64,000 bases of DNA, from positions 1 through 64,000 of the forward strand of contig NZ_JPQU01000016.1 of the NCBI RefSeq assembly GCF_000737245.1. Reading direction: 5' to 3'. Below the pieces are notes generated by a model. That model saw only the letters and a list, made by a program, of their open reading frames with translations, was not told the DNA's origin and made no database searches. Position numbers and translations under genes: made by a program. This document shows positions 9,740 through 18,716 of this stretch, piece after piece. Position 1 is the first letter of the stretch, and each line of letters begins with the position of its first letter. This stretch comes from Pseudomonas syringae. Lineage in GTDB: Bacteria > Pseudomonadota > Gammaproteobacteria > Pseudomonadales > Pseudomonadaceae.

Positions 9740-10909
9740 TCAGCCCGCTGGCAATTCCTGCTCCACCAACTTCGTCCACACCGCCACGCCCGCGCCGATC
9801 ACTTGATCATTGAAGTCGTAGTACGGGTTGTGCAGCGCCGCTGACGGTTTTTCGCCGTCCACGCCCAGCCAGATGTAGGCACCAGGACGGGCGTTGAGCA
9901 TGTAGGCAAAGTCCTCGGACGCCATGGACGGGTTGCAGCCCCATTGAACGTTGGCCTCACCTACCGCAGTGATGGCAGCGCGGCGAATGGTTGCGGCGGC
10001 GTCGGGGTTGTTTTCGGTCACCGGGTAGCCGACTTTGTAGGCCAGTTTGCCCGACACGCCGAAGGCTACCGGCAGCTGCTCGACGAACTCACCAATCAGC
10101 TTTTCCACCTTGTCCCGCACCGGCGATTGCAGGCAGCGCACGGTACCGCGAAGCACGGCGGTCTCCGGAATAACGTTGATCGCTTCACCGGCGTTGAACT
10201 GGGTGATGCTGACCACCGCCGAATCCAGCGGCGACAAACGTCGGGAAACGATGGTCTGCAGGCCCAGTACCAGCTGCGCAGCGGCCACAATCGGGTCAGC
10301 ACCCTTGTCCGGCATGGCGGCGTGGCTGCCTTTGCCGGTGAGGGTGATCTCGAAGGTGTCCAGCGAAGCCATCATCGGACCCGGATTGATGATCACCTGA
10401 CCAGCCGGTGCCCCAGGCCAGTTGTGCAGGCCGTAGATCTCCTCCATCGGGAACAGCTCAAACAGCCCGTCATCGATCATGCGGCCAGCACCGCCAAGGT
10501 TTTCCTCGGCAGGCTGGAACACGAAATAAACCGTGCCTTTGAAGTTGCGGGTTTCGCTCAAATGCCGAGCGGTGGCCAGCAGAATCGCGGTGTGGCCGTC
10601 ATGACCACAGGCGTGCATGCAACCTTTGTGCGTGGAGGCGTGGGCATGAGCGCCCAGCTCCTGGATCGGCAGTGCGTCCATGTCGGCACGGATACCAATA
10701 CTCGGGCCGTCGCCGGTACGCAAGGTGCCGACCACGCCGGTGCCACCCAGACCGCGATGCACCTCGATGCCGAAGCTTTCGAGCAGCTTTGCAACCCGCT
10801 CGGAGGTACGCAGTTCCTCAAAGCCCAGTTCAGGTGCCGAGTGGAAGTCGCGACGCCACAGGGTGGCGTCGTCGATCAGGGTTTTGGAAATGATGTTGGA
10901 AATTTCCAT
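9740..10909 (-). CDS. M20 family metallopeptidase/amidohydrolase (hippurate hydrolase-like)
   Basis: 389 residues, the usual length for M20D amidohydrolases that cleave N-acyl amino acids. The metal-binding motif CMHACGHDGHT is at about residues 97-107, the QPAEEN general-base segment is at about 132, and HNPYYDFND near the C-terminus supplies the last metal ligand. It is the last gene of a three-gene operon, six bases after the aldehyde dehydrogenase gene. The substrate cannot be read from sequence. The operon suggests hydrolysis of an amide followed by oxidation of the released aldehyde or alcohol. Confidence 0.85.
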   Translation of the reverse strand: MEISNIISKTLIDDATLWRRDFHSAPELGFEELRTSERVAKLLESFGIEVHRGLGGTGVVGTLRTGDGPSIGIRADMDALPIQELGAHAHASTHKGCMHACGHDGHTAILLATARHLSETRNFKGTVYFVFQPAEENLGGAGRMIDDGLFELFPMEEIYGLHNWPGAPAGQVIINPGPMMASLDTFEITLTGKGSHAAMPDKGADPIVAAAQLVLGLQTIVSRRLSPLDSAVVSITQFNAGEAINVIPETAVLRGTVRCLQSPVRDKVEKLIGEFVEQLPVAFGVSGKLAYKVGYPVTENNPDAAATIRRAAITAVGEANVQWGCNPSMASEDFAYMLNARPGAYIWLGVDGEKPSAALHNPYYDFNDQVIGAGVAVWTKLVEQELPAG

Positions 10910-10914
10910 CAGGG

Positions 10915-12432
10915 TTACTCCAGGCTCGCGCCATAACCAAAGCTGGCGGCAGGGACCGCCGAGGTTTCGACCCAGACGCTTTTGACTTCGCTGTACTCGC
11001 GCAGTGCGTCCAGACCTGACGAGCGACCGTAACCGCTGTCGCCATAGCCGCCAAACGGCGAGCTGACGTGGATGGTCTTGTAGCCGTTGACCCAGAAAGT
11101 CCCGGCGCGCACTTGTTTGGCGACCCGATGAGCGCGGCCTACATCACGGGTCCACACGCCACCGGCCAGGCCGAAACGGCTGTCATTGGCAATGCGGATG
11201 GCGTCGGCTTCATCCTTGAAAGGAATTGCCACGACCACCGGGCCGAAGATTTCTTCCTGGGCACAGTAAAGCGCATTGTGGCCCGCCAGCACGGTCGGGT
11301 TGACGTAATAACCCGGGCCTTCCGGCAGCGGATCAGCATCCACGCCTACCAGCCTGGCGCCGTCTTTAAGTGCGCCTTCGACCATGGTTTTCACATGGGC
11401 GTACTGTTTAGCGTTGTTGATCGGGCCAATCTGGGTTTCCGGGTCGCTCGGGTCGCCGACCTTGAACTGCTTGCCCGCAGCTGCCAGAGCCTTGGTAAAG
11501 CGCTCGAAGATCGATTCCTGCACCAGCAGACGCGAACCCGATACACAGCTTTGACCGGCACCGGAAAAAATCGCTGCCTGAGCGCCGCGCAGGGCGGTTT
11601 CCAGATCAGCGTCTTCGAAGACGATGTTCGCCGACTTGCCGCCCAGTTCCAATACGCAAGGGATGCAGCGTTGTGCCGCAGCGGTGGCAATGTGGCGACC
11701 GGTAGCAGGGGAGCCCACGAATACCACTTTGCGAATATCCGCCTTGGCGATCAGTGCCTGGCCGATGGTGTGGCCAAAACCAGCTACCACGTTGACCAGG
11801 CCTTTTGGCACGCCGGCGCGCTCGATCAGCACGGCCACGACCAGGGACGACAATGCAGTCAGTTCCGATGGCTTGAGGATCACCGCGTTACCAGCGGTGA
11901 TGGCCGGTGCAATCTGCCAGCCGCAGGTGAAGATCGGCGCGTTCCACGGGGTGATTTGCAGCACAGTGCCCAGTGGTTCGTAGGTCACGTAATTGAGGTG
12001 CGAGGTCGGCACCGGAATCACCTCGCCGTGCAGCTTGTCAGCCCAACCGGCGTAGTACTCGAACATCTCGGCGACTTTCGCCACTTCGACGTTGGCATCA
12101 CGGATCGGTTTGTTGGCGGTGATGGATTCGATCTGCGCCAGATTGGCCGCTTCCTGACGAATCAACGCGCCCACCTGATACATCAGGCGACCACGAGCCT
12201 GAGCCGTCAGGCCTGCCCATTGTGCCTGTGCGGTTTTGGCGGCCGCGTCGATGGTTTCCACCAGGGATGCGTCGGCGTCCGGAAAGCTCAGCATCAGGCT
12301 GTCGTCGTGAGCGTTGCGCACTTCGACCGGCTCGCCGTGGCCTTCGATGAACTCGCCGCCTACATAGCTGGCTACAGTGTTGCGGTCGCCCCAGTACGGG
12401 CGCATCAGGTCCAGCAGTGTTTGAGTGCTCAT
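10915..12432 (-). CDS. NAD-dependent aldehyde dehydrogenase
   Basis: 505 residues, typical class-2 ALDH length. Visible motifs are the cofactor loop ITPWNAP (about 160), KPSELTALS, GSPATGRHIA, the general-base motif LELGGKSAN (about 265) and the catalytic cysteine in GQSCVSGSR (about 299). It oxidises an aldehyde to the acid with NAD(P)+. It is the middle gene of the operon, three bases from the dehydrogenase gene before it. Specificity is unknown; betaine/aminoaldehyde-type activity is possible. Confidence 0.88.
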   Translation of the reverse strand: MSTQTLLDLMRPYWGDRNTVASYVGGEFIEGHGEPVEVRNAHDDSLMLSFPDADASLVETIDAAAKTAQAQWAGLTAQARGRLMYQVGALIRQEAANLAQIESITANKPIRDANVEVAKVAEMFEYYAGWADKLHGEVIPVPTSHLNYVTYEPLGTVLQITPWNAPIFTCGWQIAPAITAGNAVILKPSELTALSSLVVAVLIERAGVPKGLVNVVAGFGHTIGQALIAKADIRKVVFVGSPATGRHIATAAAQRCIPCVLELGGKSANIVFEDADLETALRGAQAAIFSGAGQSCVSGSRLLVQESIFERFTKALAAAGKQFKVGDPSDPETQIGPINNAKQYAHVKTMVEGALKDGARLVGVDADPLPEGPGYYVNPTVLAGHNALYCAQEEIFGPVVVAIPFKDEADAIRIANDSRFGLAGGVWTRDVGRAHRVAKQVRAGTFWVNGYKTIHVSSPFGGYGDSGYGRSSGLDALREYSEVKSVWVETSAVPAASFGYGASLE

Positions 12433-12435
12433 CGG

Positions 12436-13326
12436 TTATTCCCCTTTGCCGAACAGCTGGGCATCGGTCCGCTGGACGATGCAGTTGAAGTCTTCGCCAT
12501 CGGGCAGCGTTTCGCTGCTGGCGGCCCACAATTGAGCGACGATACGAGCCAGCGGCAGGTCCAGATCCAGGCTTGCAGCGAGATCCTGGGCTAGGCCGAC
12601 GTCTTTGCGCATCAGGCCCATGGTGAAGCCGGAGTTGTAGGTTTTGTTCAGTACCCAGGTCGGGAACATCACTTGAGTCGCGCCGCTGCGGCCGGAACCC
12701 GCGTTGAGGCCGAGCATCAGTTTTTCCGGATCGACACCCGCTTTGGCCGCCATGCTCACGGCTTCAGCAGTGCTGATCAGGTGGCAGGCGGCAAGCATGT
12801 TGTTGGCGATCTTCGCCACGTTGCCAGCGCCGCATTTGCCCACGTGGACGCGAGTGCCGCTCATGCCTTCGAGGACCGGCAGGACTTTTTCCAGGTCGGC
12901 GTCTTCTGCGCCAATAACCATGGACATCGTGCCGGTGGCTGCACCTTTCGGGCCGCCGGAAACCGGGGCGTCGATGAAACCGATGTTTTTAGCCAACAGA
13001 GCAGCGGCCACTTTGCGGCTGGCTTCCGGTGTGGAAGTGGTGGTGTCGACGACGATCAGGCCAGGGTTGCCGTGTTGCAGCACGCCTTCGTCGCCCAGGC
13101 AAACCGATTCAACGTGCTCAGCCTTTGGTAGCGACAGGATCAGCACGTCAACCTGCTTGATCAGCACGGTGCGATCAGTGACCGGCTTCACGCCTTTGCT
13201 TTCAGCCATCTCGAGGGCCGCCTGAGACAGGTCAAAGCCACTGACATCGAAACCTTTGCTGGCCAGGGTCGCCGCCATGCCGCCGCCCATGTTGCCCAGC
13301 CCGATCACGCCTACTTTTATAGTCAT
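12436..13326 (-). CDS. NAD(P)-dependent beta-hydroxyacid dehydrogenase (3-hydroxyisobutyrate dehydrogenase family)
   Basis: 296 residues. The N-terminal Rossmann motif is GLGNMGGGMA (9-18). The substrate-binding DAPVSGGPKGAATGTMS is at about 117-133, and the catalytic lysine segment GAGNVAKIANNML is at about 164-176, all hallmarks of the family that includes L-threonate and tartronate semialdehyde reductases. It is the first gene of the operon (13326 to 9740) and is divergent from a LysR gene, with about 145 bp between that holds the likely promoters. Confidence 0.87.
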   Translation of the reverse strand: MTIKVGVIGLGNMGGGMAATLASKGFDVSGFDLSQAALEMAESKGVKPVTDRTVLIKQVDVLILSLPKAEHVESVCLGDEGVLQHGNPGLIVVDTTTSTPEASRKVAAALLAKNIGFIDAPVSGGPKGAATGTMSMVIGAEDADLEKVLPVLEGMSGTRVHVGKCGAGNVAKIANNMLAACHLISTAEAVSMAAKAGVDPEKLMLGLNAGSGRSGATQVMFPTWVLNKTYNSGFTMGLMRKDVGLAQDLAASLDLDLPLARIVAQLWAASSETLPDGEDFNCIVQRTDAQLFGKGE

Positions 13327-13470
13327 TTGAAATGCTCGCTCAGCTGTTTGACAGGCTACGTTGCACCGTCAGTGGTTATCGGCAGATGATCCGAGTATGG
13401 ACATCGCTCTGCACGCACAGCAATAATCAACAAATTCATTTTTGTTGCGATAAAAGCAACGCAGGTGGCT

Positions 13471-14379
13471 ATGAGTCTGGTTCAGGATCGACGCATTCTT
13501 TACTTCTTCGAGGCCGTGCGTCTGGGCAGCGTACGGGCGGCTGCGGACTTCCTCGACGTCGCGCCGTCGGCCGTCAGTCGGCAAATTGCGCAGCTTGAAC
13601 ATGAACTGGGCACGCCCTTGCTGGAGCGTCATCGCCGTGGGGTCAAACCGACCGAAGCGGGGGATCGGGTGCTGGGTTACTACCGCCAGCGGCTTTCTCA
13701 GCAGGAAGTGTTGCTGGAGTCGCTGCAAGCACTGCGCGGTCTACAAAGTGGTGTGGTGGTGCTGGCCATTGGCGAGGGTTTTATAGACGGCCTGGCGGAA
13801 CCGCTGACACGGTTTTCAACCCTATACCCCAAGGTCGAGCTGCAAGTGAATGTCTGCGGCACCAACGAAGTGATTCGCCAGGTGGTGGAGGACGAAGCGC
13901 ACTTGGGCCTGGTCTTCAACCCACCCGCCGACCCCAAGATCCGCTCCCATGCCCATCAGAAACAGCCGGTGTGCGTGATGGTCAGTCCTGACCATCCGCT
14001 GGCCCGGCACCAGGGACCGATTCCGCTCAAGGGGCTGGACAGTTATCGGCTGGGCTTGCTCGGGGTTTCCTATGGCATCCGGCAGATCTTGACCCAGGCC
14101 GAGCAACAGTCTGGTGTCTCTCTGGTGCCGACCCTGACGTGCAACACCTTCGCCATGCTCAAGCGCTTCGCCATGGAAGGCGGCGTCACCTTGCTGCCCA
14201 CGTTCGTGGTGGTCGATGAGCTGGAAAGCGGCAAGCTGGTGGCGCTGCCTCTGGAGTCGCCAGTGTTCAGCGAATCTCAGGTCCACATCATCAGCCGCCT
14301 GGGCCGCCAGTTGAGCGTCGGCTCCAGCCGGTTGCTGGGCCAGTTGCAGCAGGAGATGACGGCGTTCAATGGGCGGTGA
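13471..14379 (+). CDS. LysR-family regulator of the adjacent dehydrogenase operon
   Basis: About 302 residues. The helix-turn-helix is near the N-terminus (VRAAADFLDVAPSAVSRQI, about 21-39), followed by a LysR substrate-binding domain. ATG 13471 follows an AGGTGG ribosome-binding site; a GTG two codons earlier is possible but would overlap that site. The gene is transcribed away from the operon at 9740-13326 and probably regulates it. The ligand is unknown. Confidence 0.85.
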   Translation: MSLVQDRRILYFFEAVRLGSVRAAADFLDVAPSAVSRQIAQLEHELGTPLLERHRRGVKPTEAGDRVLGYYRQRLSQQEVLLESLQALRGLQSGVVVLAIGEGFIDGLAEPLTRFSTLYPKVELQVNVCGTNEVIRQVVEDEAHLGLVFNPPADPKIRSHAHQKQPVCVMVSPDHPLARHQGPIPLKGLDSYRLGLLGVSYGIRQILTQAEQQSGVSLVPTLTCNTFAMLKRFAMEGGVTLLPTFVVVDELESGKLVALPLESPVFSESQVHIISRLGRQLSVGSSRLLGQLQQEMTAFNGR

Positions 14380-14428
14380 TTGGGGTTTTCATACACTCGG
14401 TAGGCGCTGCCGATGATCACCGCCTCCG

Positions 14429-14513
14429 TTGGAGCGAGGCTTGCCCGCGAATCAGGCGCTGCGGCCTGTCGGCAAACCGCGTTATCGTTCTTCGCAGGCA
14501 AGCCCGGCTCCAA
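14429..14513. repeat. REP pair
   Basis: Inverted arms TTGGAGCGAGGCTTGCC and its imperfect complement (14490-14513), the same family as the array at 18.7-19.7 kb. It lies between the LysR gene and cobA. Confidence 0.75.
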
Positions 14514-14550
14514 TCGAAAACGCCGATCACCTGTTGGATTCCATTAGTCC

Positions 14551-14638
14551 TGTAGGAGCGCGCTTGCCCGCGATACGGACAACTCGTCTTATCTGATACA
14601 CCGCGGCGCTTTTATCGCGGGCAAGCGCGCTCCTACGG
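14551..14638. repeat. REP pair
   Basis: Near-perfect arms TGTAGGAGCGCGCTTGCCCG (from 14551) and its complement ending at 14636, just past the 3' end of cobA. It could act as a transcript-end stabiliser for cobA. Confidence 0.85.
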
Positions 14639-14655
14639 ATGACTACTCCATCAGC

Positions 14656-15405
14656 TCACGCCGAAATCGCATCACCCGCAGCCGCCGCTTGAATGTAAGC
14701 CTGAGCCACCACTTCACCAATCACCATCACCGCCGGCGCCTTCAGTTCAAACGCCAGTGCCGCCTCATGCATATGGGTCAGGTCGCTGAAGCACTCGCGC
14801 TGCTTGGGGAGGGAAGCGTTTTCGATCATGGCTACCGGTGTATCGGGCGCCAGGCCACCGGCGAGCAGTTCGCGACGTACTTCTTCCAGTTTGGCCACGC
14901 CCATGTAGATCACCAGGGTGGTGCCGGTCTGGGCCAGGGCTCGCCAGTTCAGCTGGCTGTCATCCTGAGTGTGGGCGGTCACGAGGGTTACGCCACGAGC
15001 GACGCCGCGCAGGGTCAGGGGAATCCCGCACTGGGTCGCGCCCGCCAGGCCAGCGGTGATGCCGTTGACCAGCTCCACTTCTATGCCATAAGCACTGAGC
15101 CACTCGGCTTCTTCGCTGCCCCGGCCGAAAATGCACGGGTCTCCACCCTTGAGGCGTACCACGCATTTACCTTGCCGGGCATAGCGCAACATCAGGCGAT
15201 GAATAAACGCCTGAGGCGTGGAACGACAACCTCCGCGCTTGCCGACGCTGATCACCTTGGCATCGGGACAATGCTCAAGGACCGCCGGGTTGACCAGATC
15301 ATCAATCATCACCACCTCGGCGGCACGCAGGGCGCGCACTGCCTTGAGGGTCAGGAGTTCCGGATCACCGGGGCCTGCGCCTACCAACCAGACTTTTGCA
15401 TTCAT
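14656..15405 (-). CDS. cobA: Uroporphyrinogen-III C-methyltransferase (SUMT)
   Basis: 249 residues. It transfers two methyl groups from SAM to uroporphyrinogen III to give precorrin-2, the precursor of siroheme and cobalamin. The family signature VGAGPGDPELLTLKA is at 8-22, VRLKGGDPCIFGRG is at about 83-96, and the central TGA..GIPLTLRG region is present. There is no fused CysG dehydrogenase domain. It is the last gene of the nitrate-assimilation cluster, where it would supply siroheme for the NirB nitrite reductase. It is separated from the kinase-phosphatase gene by 54 bp. Confidence 0.93.
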   Translation of the reverse strand: MNAKVWLVGAGPGDPELLTLKAVRALRAAEVVMIDDLVNPAVLEHCPDAKVISVGKRGGCRSTPQAFIHRLMLRYARQGKCVVRLKGGDPCIFGRGSEEAEWLSAYGIEVELVNGITAGLAGATQCGIPLTLRGVARGVTLVTAHTQDDSQLNWRALAQTGTTLVIYMGVAKLEEVRRELLAGGLAPDTPVAMIENASLPKQRECFSDLTHMHEAALAFELKAPAVMVIGEVVAQAYIQAAAAGDAISA

Positions 15406-15459
15406 GGGGTTACCTCATCAGGGTGGCGGATCGTCGGGTGCGATCCTGGGTGGGTTGAA

Positions 15460-17127
15460 TCATCGGTGCAACATCCAGATCAACAGCAAGCCATTCAACA
15501 GCATCGAACCCAATGCCAGGGCTCGCCAGACTTTCAAGGGTTCGCGTTCCAGCAACGCACGGGGGCGCACGCTGGGTTGTTGCTCGCCGTTTTGCAACGC
15601 CAACAGCCATTGCTCGGCGGTTTCAAAGCGCTGGGCCGGGTCGCTGGCCAGTGCCTGGTCGAGGTTGTGCACTAGCCATTCGGGCAGGTCAGGGCGGTAG
15701 CGACTGGCAGGTATCGGCGTGCCAAAACGCGGCCGCTGAAAAGCCTCGATTTCGCCATGGGGATAATGGCCAGTCAGCAGGAAATACAGGGTGACTCCCG
15801 CGCTGTAGAGATCCTGCGCTGCCGTCGGCGCTGCTCCTGCGTAAGCTTCAGGCGCGATGTAGCTGGGTGTGCCAGGCAGCTCGCCCGGTGCCTGGATGGA
15901 AAGACCAGGGCAATAAGCCAGGCCGAAATCCAGCACCCGCAGATCACCATCTTCGTTGAGCAGCAAATTGTCTGGCTTGATGTCGCGATGCAGGATGTTG
16001 CGACGGTGCAACATGCCCAGCGCACGCACCAGATGCATGGCGATTTCCAGCCCCTGGGTCAGGCTCAGGTTGCCATGCTGGCGATGATGCTCGGCCAGGG
16101 TGATGCCCGGATGCTCACGCATCAGGTAATACAAATGCTGCCGCTCGCTGGCGGAATGTACTTCAGGGAAAAATCGCCCGGCCACCCGGCGCAGGAACCA
16201 CTCTTCCTGCAGCAGACTTTGACCGGCTTCGCTGTCACCTTCGCGATGGGGTGGCAGGGTTTTCAGCAACCAGCTTTGCTGCTGGGCGTCGCGCACTCGA
16301 TACAGCAGAGATTGGCGGGTTTGACTCAGCAGCGCCTCGACCTGCCAACCCTCGAAGCGTTGCCCCGGTTTCAAGGCCGGCGGTAGTGGCCATTGCTCCG
16401 CTTGTTCAAGTGCATCGTTCAGGCTGGCTTCGCCCAGTTGTTCGACGCGCACCAGCACGGCGCTGGCGTTGTCCTGGCTGCCAGCCAGGTGCGCCGCTTT
16501 GACCAGCGCCTGAGTGGCACTTTGCAGATTGCTTTCGTCGCGTAGTACTCCGGCAATCGAGGCCTCGCTGAGCGTCGCCCAGATGCCATCGCTGACCAGT
16601 AGAAAACTCTCGCCGGTGCGCAGCTCGCCCTCCAGGTAGTCCACCACCAGATGCTGTTCCAGGCCCATGGCGCGCTTGAGCACATGTTGCATGCCCGGCT
16701 GGCTCCAGACGTGGTCTTCGCTGATGCGCTGCAACTGCCCTTCGCACCAGCGATAGACCCGGCAATCACCGATATGCGCCAGGGTGAAACGCCGACCGCG
16801 CAGCACCAGTGCGCTGATGGTGGTCAGTAGCGGCTGGCCACCGCCATTGGCGTGCAGCCAGCGGTTCTGCGCCAACAGCAGACGATCCAGCGCCTGGGCC
16901 ACGCCCCAGGTTTGTGGCGTGGCGTAATAATCGTGGGCCAAGGCCTGCAAAGTTGAGCGCGCCGCCAGGCCACCATCGGCACATTGGCTGACGCCGTCGG
17001 CCAGAGCGAACAGGTAGCCTTTGCTGGCCGCCAGCGATAGCGCCGGGCTGACCATGCGCGTGGCGTCCTGATTCTCCTCGCGAGGGCCGCTGGCGCTGCT
17101 GTCGGCGTAGCTCAATTGCAAAGGCAT
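15460..17127 (-). CDS. PP2C phosphatase-Ser/Thr kinase fusion protein, membrane-anchored
   Basis: About 555 residues. Residues 1-235 are a PP2C-type phosphatase (GPREENQDATR, FALADGVSQCADG, IGDCRVYRW, LLVSDGIW). Residues 260-520 are a eukaryotic-type kinase with catalytic loop HRDIKPDNLLLN and DFGLAYCPG. A single C-terminal membrane helix (about 535-552) anchors it with the catalytic domains in the cytoplasm. The ATG at 17127 is chosen because it begins the PP2C fold and lies 10 bases after the nasA stop; an upstream extension would run inside nasA. Pseudomonads keep this gene beside nasA and nirBD, but its targets are not known to me. It is probably co-transcribed with nasA. Confidence 0.88.
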   Translation of the reverse strand: MPLQLSYADSSASGPREENQDATRMVSPALSLAASKGYLFALADGVSQCADGGLAARSTLQALAHDYYATPQTWGVAQALDRLLLAQNRWLHANGGGQPLLTTISALVLRGRRFTLAHIGDCRVYRWCEGQLQRISEDHVWSQPGMQHVLKRAMGLEQHLVVDYLEGELRTGESFLLVSDGIWATLSEASIAGVLRDESNLQSATQALVKAAHLAGSQDNASAVLVRVEQLGEASLNDALEQAEQWPLPPALKPGQRFEGWQVEALLSQTRQSLLYRVRDAQQQSWLLKTLPPHREGDSEAGQSLLQEEWFLRRVAGRFFPEVHSASERQHLYYLMREHPGITLAEHHRQHGNLSLTQGLEIAMHLVRALGMLHRRNILHRDIKPDNLLLNEDGDLRVLDFGLAYCPGLSIQAPGELPGTPSYIAPEAYAGAAPTAAQDLYSAGVTLYFLLTGHYPHGEIEAFQRPRFGTPIPASRYRPDLPEWLVHNLDQALASDPAQRFETAEQWLLALQNGEQQPSVRPRALLEREPLKVWRALALGSMLLNGLLLIWMLHR

Positions 17128-17137
17128 GGCGGCTGAC

Positions 17138-18349
17138 TCAGACCCGCGCGGCGGTAAAGGCTGCCGAACCCCAAGTGGTTCTCCAGCGACGCTTGACGCT
17201 GTACAGGCCGAACCATGCGACAACCCCAAGGCTTGCGAACAGCCACAGGCCGAGTTGATAGTCGCCGGTGCTCTGCTTGATGGCGCCCAGACCTGCGGCC
17301 AGCAGGAAACCACCGATGCCGCCGGCCATGCCGATCAATCCGGTCATCACACCGATTTCTTTGTTGAAGCGCTGTGGCACCAGCTGGAAAACCGCACCGT
17401 TGCCGGCACCCAGACCCAGCATCGCACTGACGAACAAGGCCAGCGCTGCAACCGAACTGGAAAGATGGAAGCCCACCGCCGCGATGCAAATAGCGGCTAC
17501 TGCGTACATGCCCAGCAACGTCCGAATACCGCCAAACCGGTCGGCCAGTGCGCCACCCAGTGGACGCATCAGGCTGCCACCGAATACACAGGCGGCTGTG
17601 TAATAACCGGCGGTTACCGGGTTCAGGCCGTACTGATCATGGAAGTAACCCGGCAAGGCGCTGGCCAGACCGATGAAACCACCGAAGGTCACGCTGTAGA
17701 AGAACATGAACCACCAGCTGTCGCGATCTGCCAGGGCCTTGAAGTAGTCGGCCATGGATTTCGGCTTGCTGCGGTTGGGTGCGTTTTTCGCCATCAGGCT
17801 GAAAGCGATCAGCGTCAGAATCAGCGGAATCAGCGCCAGGCCGAAAACGTTGGTCCAGCCGAACGCGGCAGCCAGCACGGGTGCGGCCAGTGCAGCCAGC
17901 ACCGTCCCGGAGTTACCCGCGCCAGCGATGCCCATGGCCTTGCCTTGGTGTTCAGCGGGATACCACTGCGAAGCCAAGGGCAACGCTACGGCGAAAGAAG
18001 CGCCCGCCATGCCCAGACCTATACCGAGCAACAGCGCCTGTTCGTAGCTGTGGATGCCCAACTGCCAGGCCGCCAGCAAAGATGTGATCACGATAACTTG
18101 ACCGATGATGCCAGCGGTCTTCGGCGACAATTGGTCAGCCAGCATGCCCATGATGAAGCGCAGAATCGCCCCGGCCAGAATCGGCGTGGCGACCATGAAG
18201 CCGCGTTGCTGGGTGGTCAGTTGCAGGTCGGTAGCGATCTGCACCGCCATTGGGCCCAGCAGGTACCAGACCATGAAGCTCAAATCGAAGTACAGAAACG
18301 CGGCAAACAATGTGGGTGTGTGTCCGGCTTTCCAGAAACTGTTGTTCAT
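17138..18349 (-). CDS. nasA: MFS nitrate/nitrite transporter (NarK/NasA family)
   Basis: 403 residues with twelve predicted membrane helices. It imports nitrate for assimilation. Family signatures include RFIMGMLADQLSPK in the first half, the glycine-rich nitrate-signature helix GIAGAGNSGTVLAALAAP and a second glycine-rich helix GLIGMAGGIGGFLLAAGLG. GAGGT nine bases before the ATG is the ribosome-binding site. The 5' leader (18442-18538) carries a NasT-type antitermination element behind a sigma-54 promoter, so expression should need NtrC plus nitrate. Confidence 0.92.
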   Translation of the reverse strand: MNNSFWKAGHTPTLFAAFLYFDLSFMVWYLLGPMAVQIATDLQLTTQQRGFMVATPILAGAILRFIMGMLADQLSPKTAGIIGQVIVITSLLAAWQLGIHSYEQALLLGIGLGMAGASFAVALPLASQWYPAEHQGKAMGIAGAGNSGTVLAALAAPVLAAAFGWTNVFGLALIPLILTLIAFSLMAKNAPNRSKPKSMADYFKALADRDSWWFMFFYSVTFGGFIGLASALPGYFHDQYGLNPVTAGYYTAACVFGGSLMRPLGGALADRFGGIRTLLGMYAVAAICIAAVGFHLSSSVAALALFVSAMLGLGAGNGAVFQLVPQRFNKEIGVMTGLIGMAGGIGGFLLAAGLGAIKQSTGDYQLGLWLFASLGVVAWFGLYSVKRRWRTTWGSAAFTAARV

Positions 18350-18441
18350 TCCAGCACCTCATCTGCAAAAAGAGTCAACGAAGGTCATGTGCTTGCAGGT
18401 GGGTGACCGCCTACGGCCACTCCACCGCCTCGTTTCCGAGG

Positions 18442-18533
18442 CCAAAAACGCAAAAGACGTCGCAATCCCGGTTCCGCTTTCGCGAAGGGAAGTGCGACGT
18501 CTTTGTCGTGGTGGGGCAACCGCCGTTGGCTAC
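18442..18533 (-). promoter_or_regulatory. NasT/ANTAR antitermination leader of nasA
   Basis: On the minus strand, hairpin P1 (18533-18516) has stem GUAGCC/GGUUGC and hexaloop AACGGC. Hairpin P2 (18508-18495) has stem CGAC/GUCG and hexaloop AAAGAC. An intrinsic terminator follows, with 12-bp stem AAAGACGTCGCA at 18504-18493 and its complement at 18464-18453, and then a U-rich tail. P2 uses the same bases as the 5' arm of the terminator, so the two structures exclude each other. Loops with A at position 1 and G at position 4 are the described ANTAR target. NasT is encoded 1.2 kb away. Confidence 0.85.
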
Positions 18534-18549
18534 CTGTGGAAAGACCACA

Positions 18550-18564
18550 GCAGGTTGTGTGCCA
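18550..18564 (-). promoter_or_regulatory. Sigma-54 promoter of nasA
   Basis: Minus-strand TGGCACACAACCTGC has the GG-N10-GC spacing of an RpoN promoter. Transcription would start near 18538, just before leader hairpin P1. Confidence 0.75.
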
Positions 18565-18716
18565 AGTGCGTTTGATGGCTCTAGGTCAGTGGTTTGTTAG
18601 GGTTTGGCGAGCAGTTTAGGTTCCGTGGCCGACCGACCGTAACTCTGTTGGTGCAGCGCTGCCGCATTGTGGTGCGAAACAGGTCCTGCTCGCTCCGATA
18701 GACGATCCGCGTTGTT

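Noticed and set aside
11068..12594. 508-codon plus-strand frame over the aldehyde dehydrogenase
   Set aside because: Antisense shadow; the minus-strand frame carries the catalytic motifs and fits the operon.
17128..17313. N-terminal extension of the kinase-phosphatase gene
   Set aside because: It lies inside nasA and precedes the PP2C fold; ATG 17127 fits the 10-base gap after nasA.
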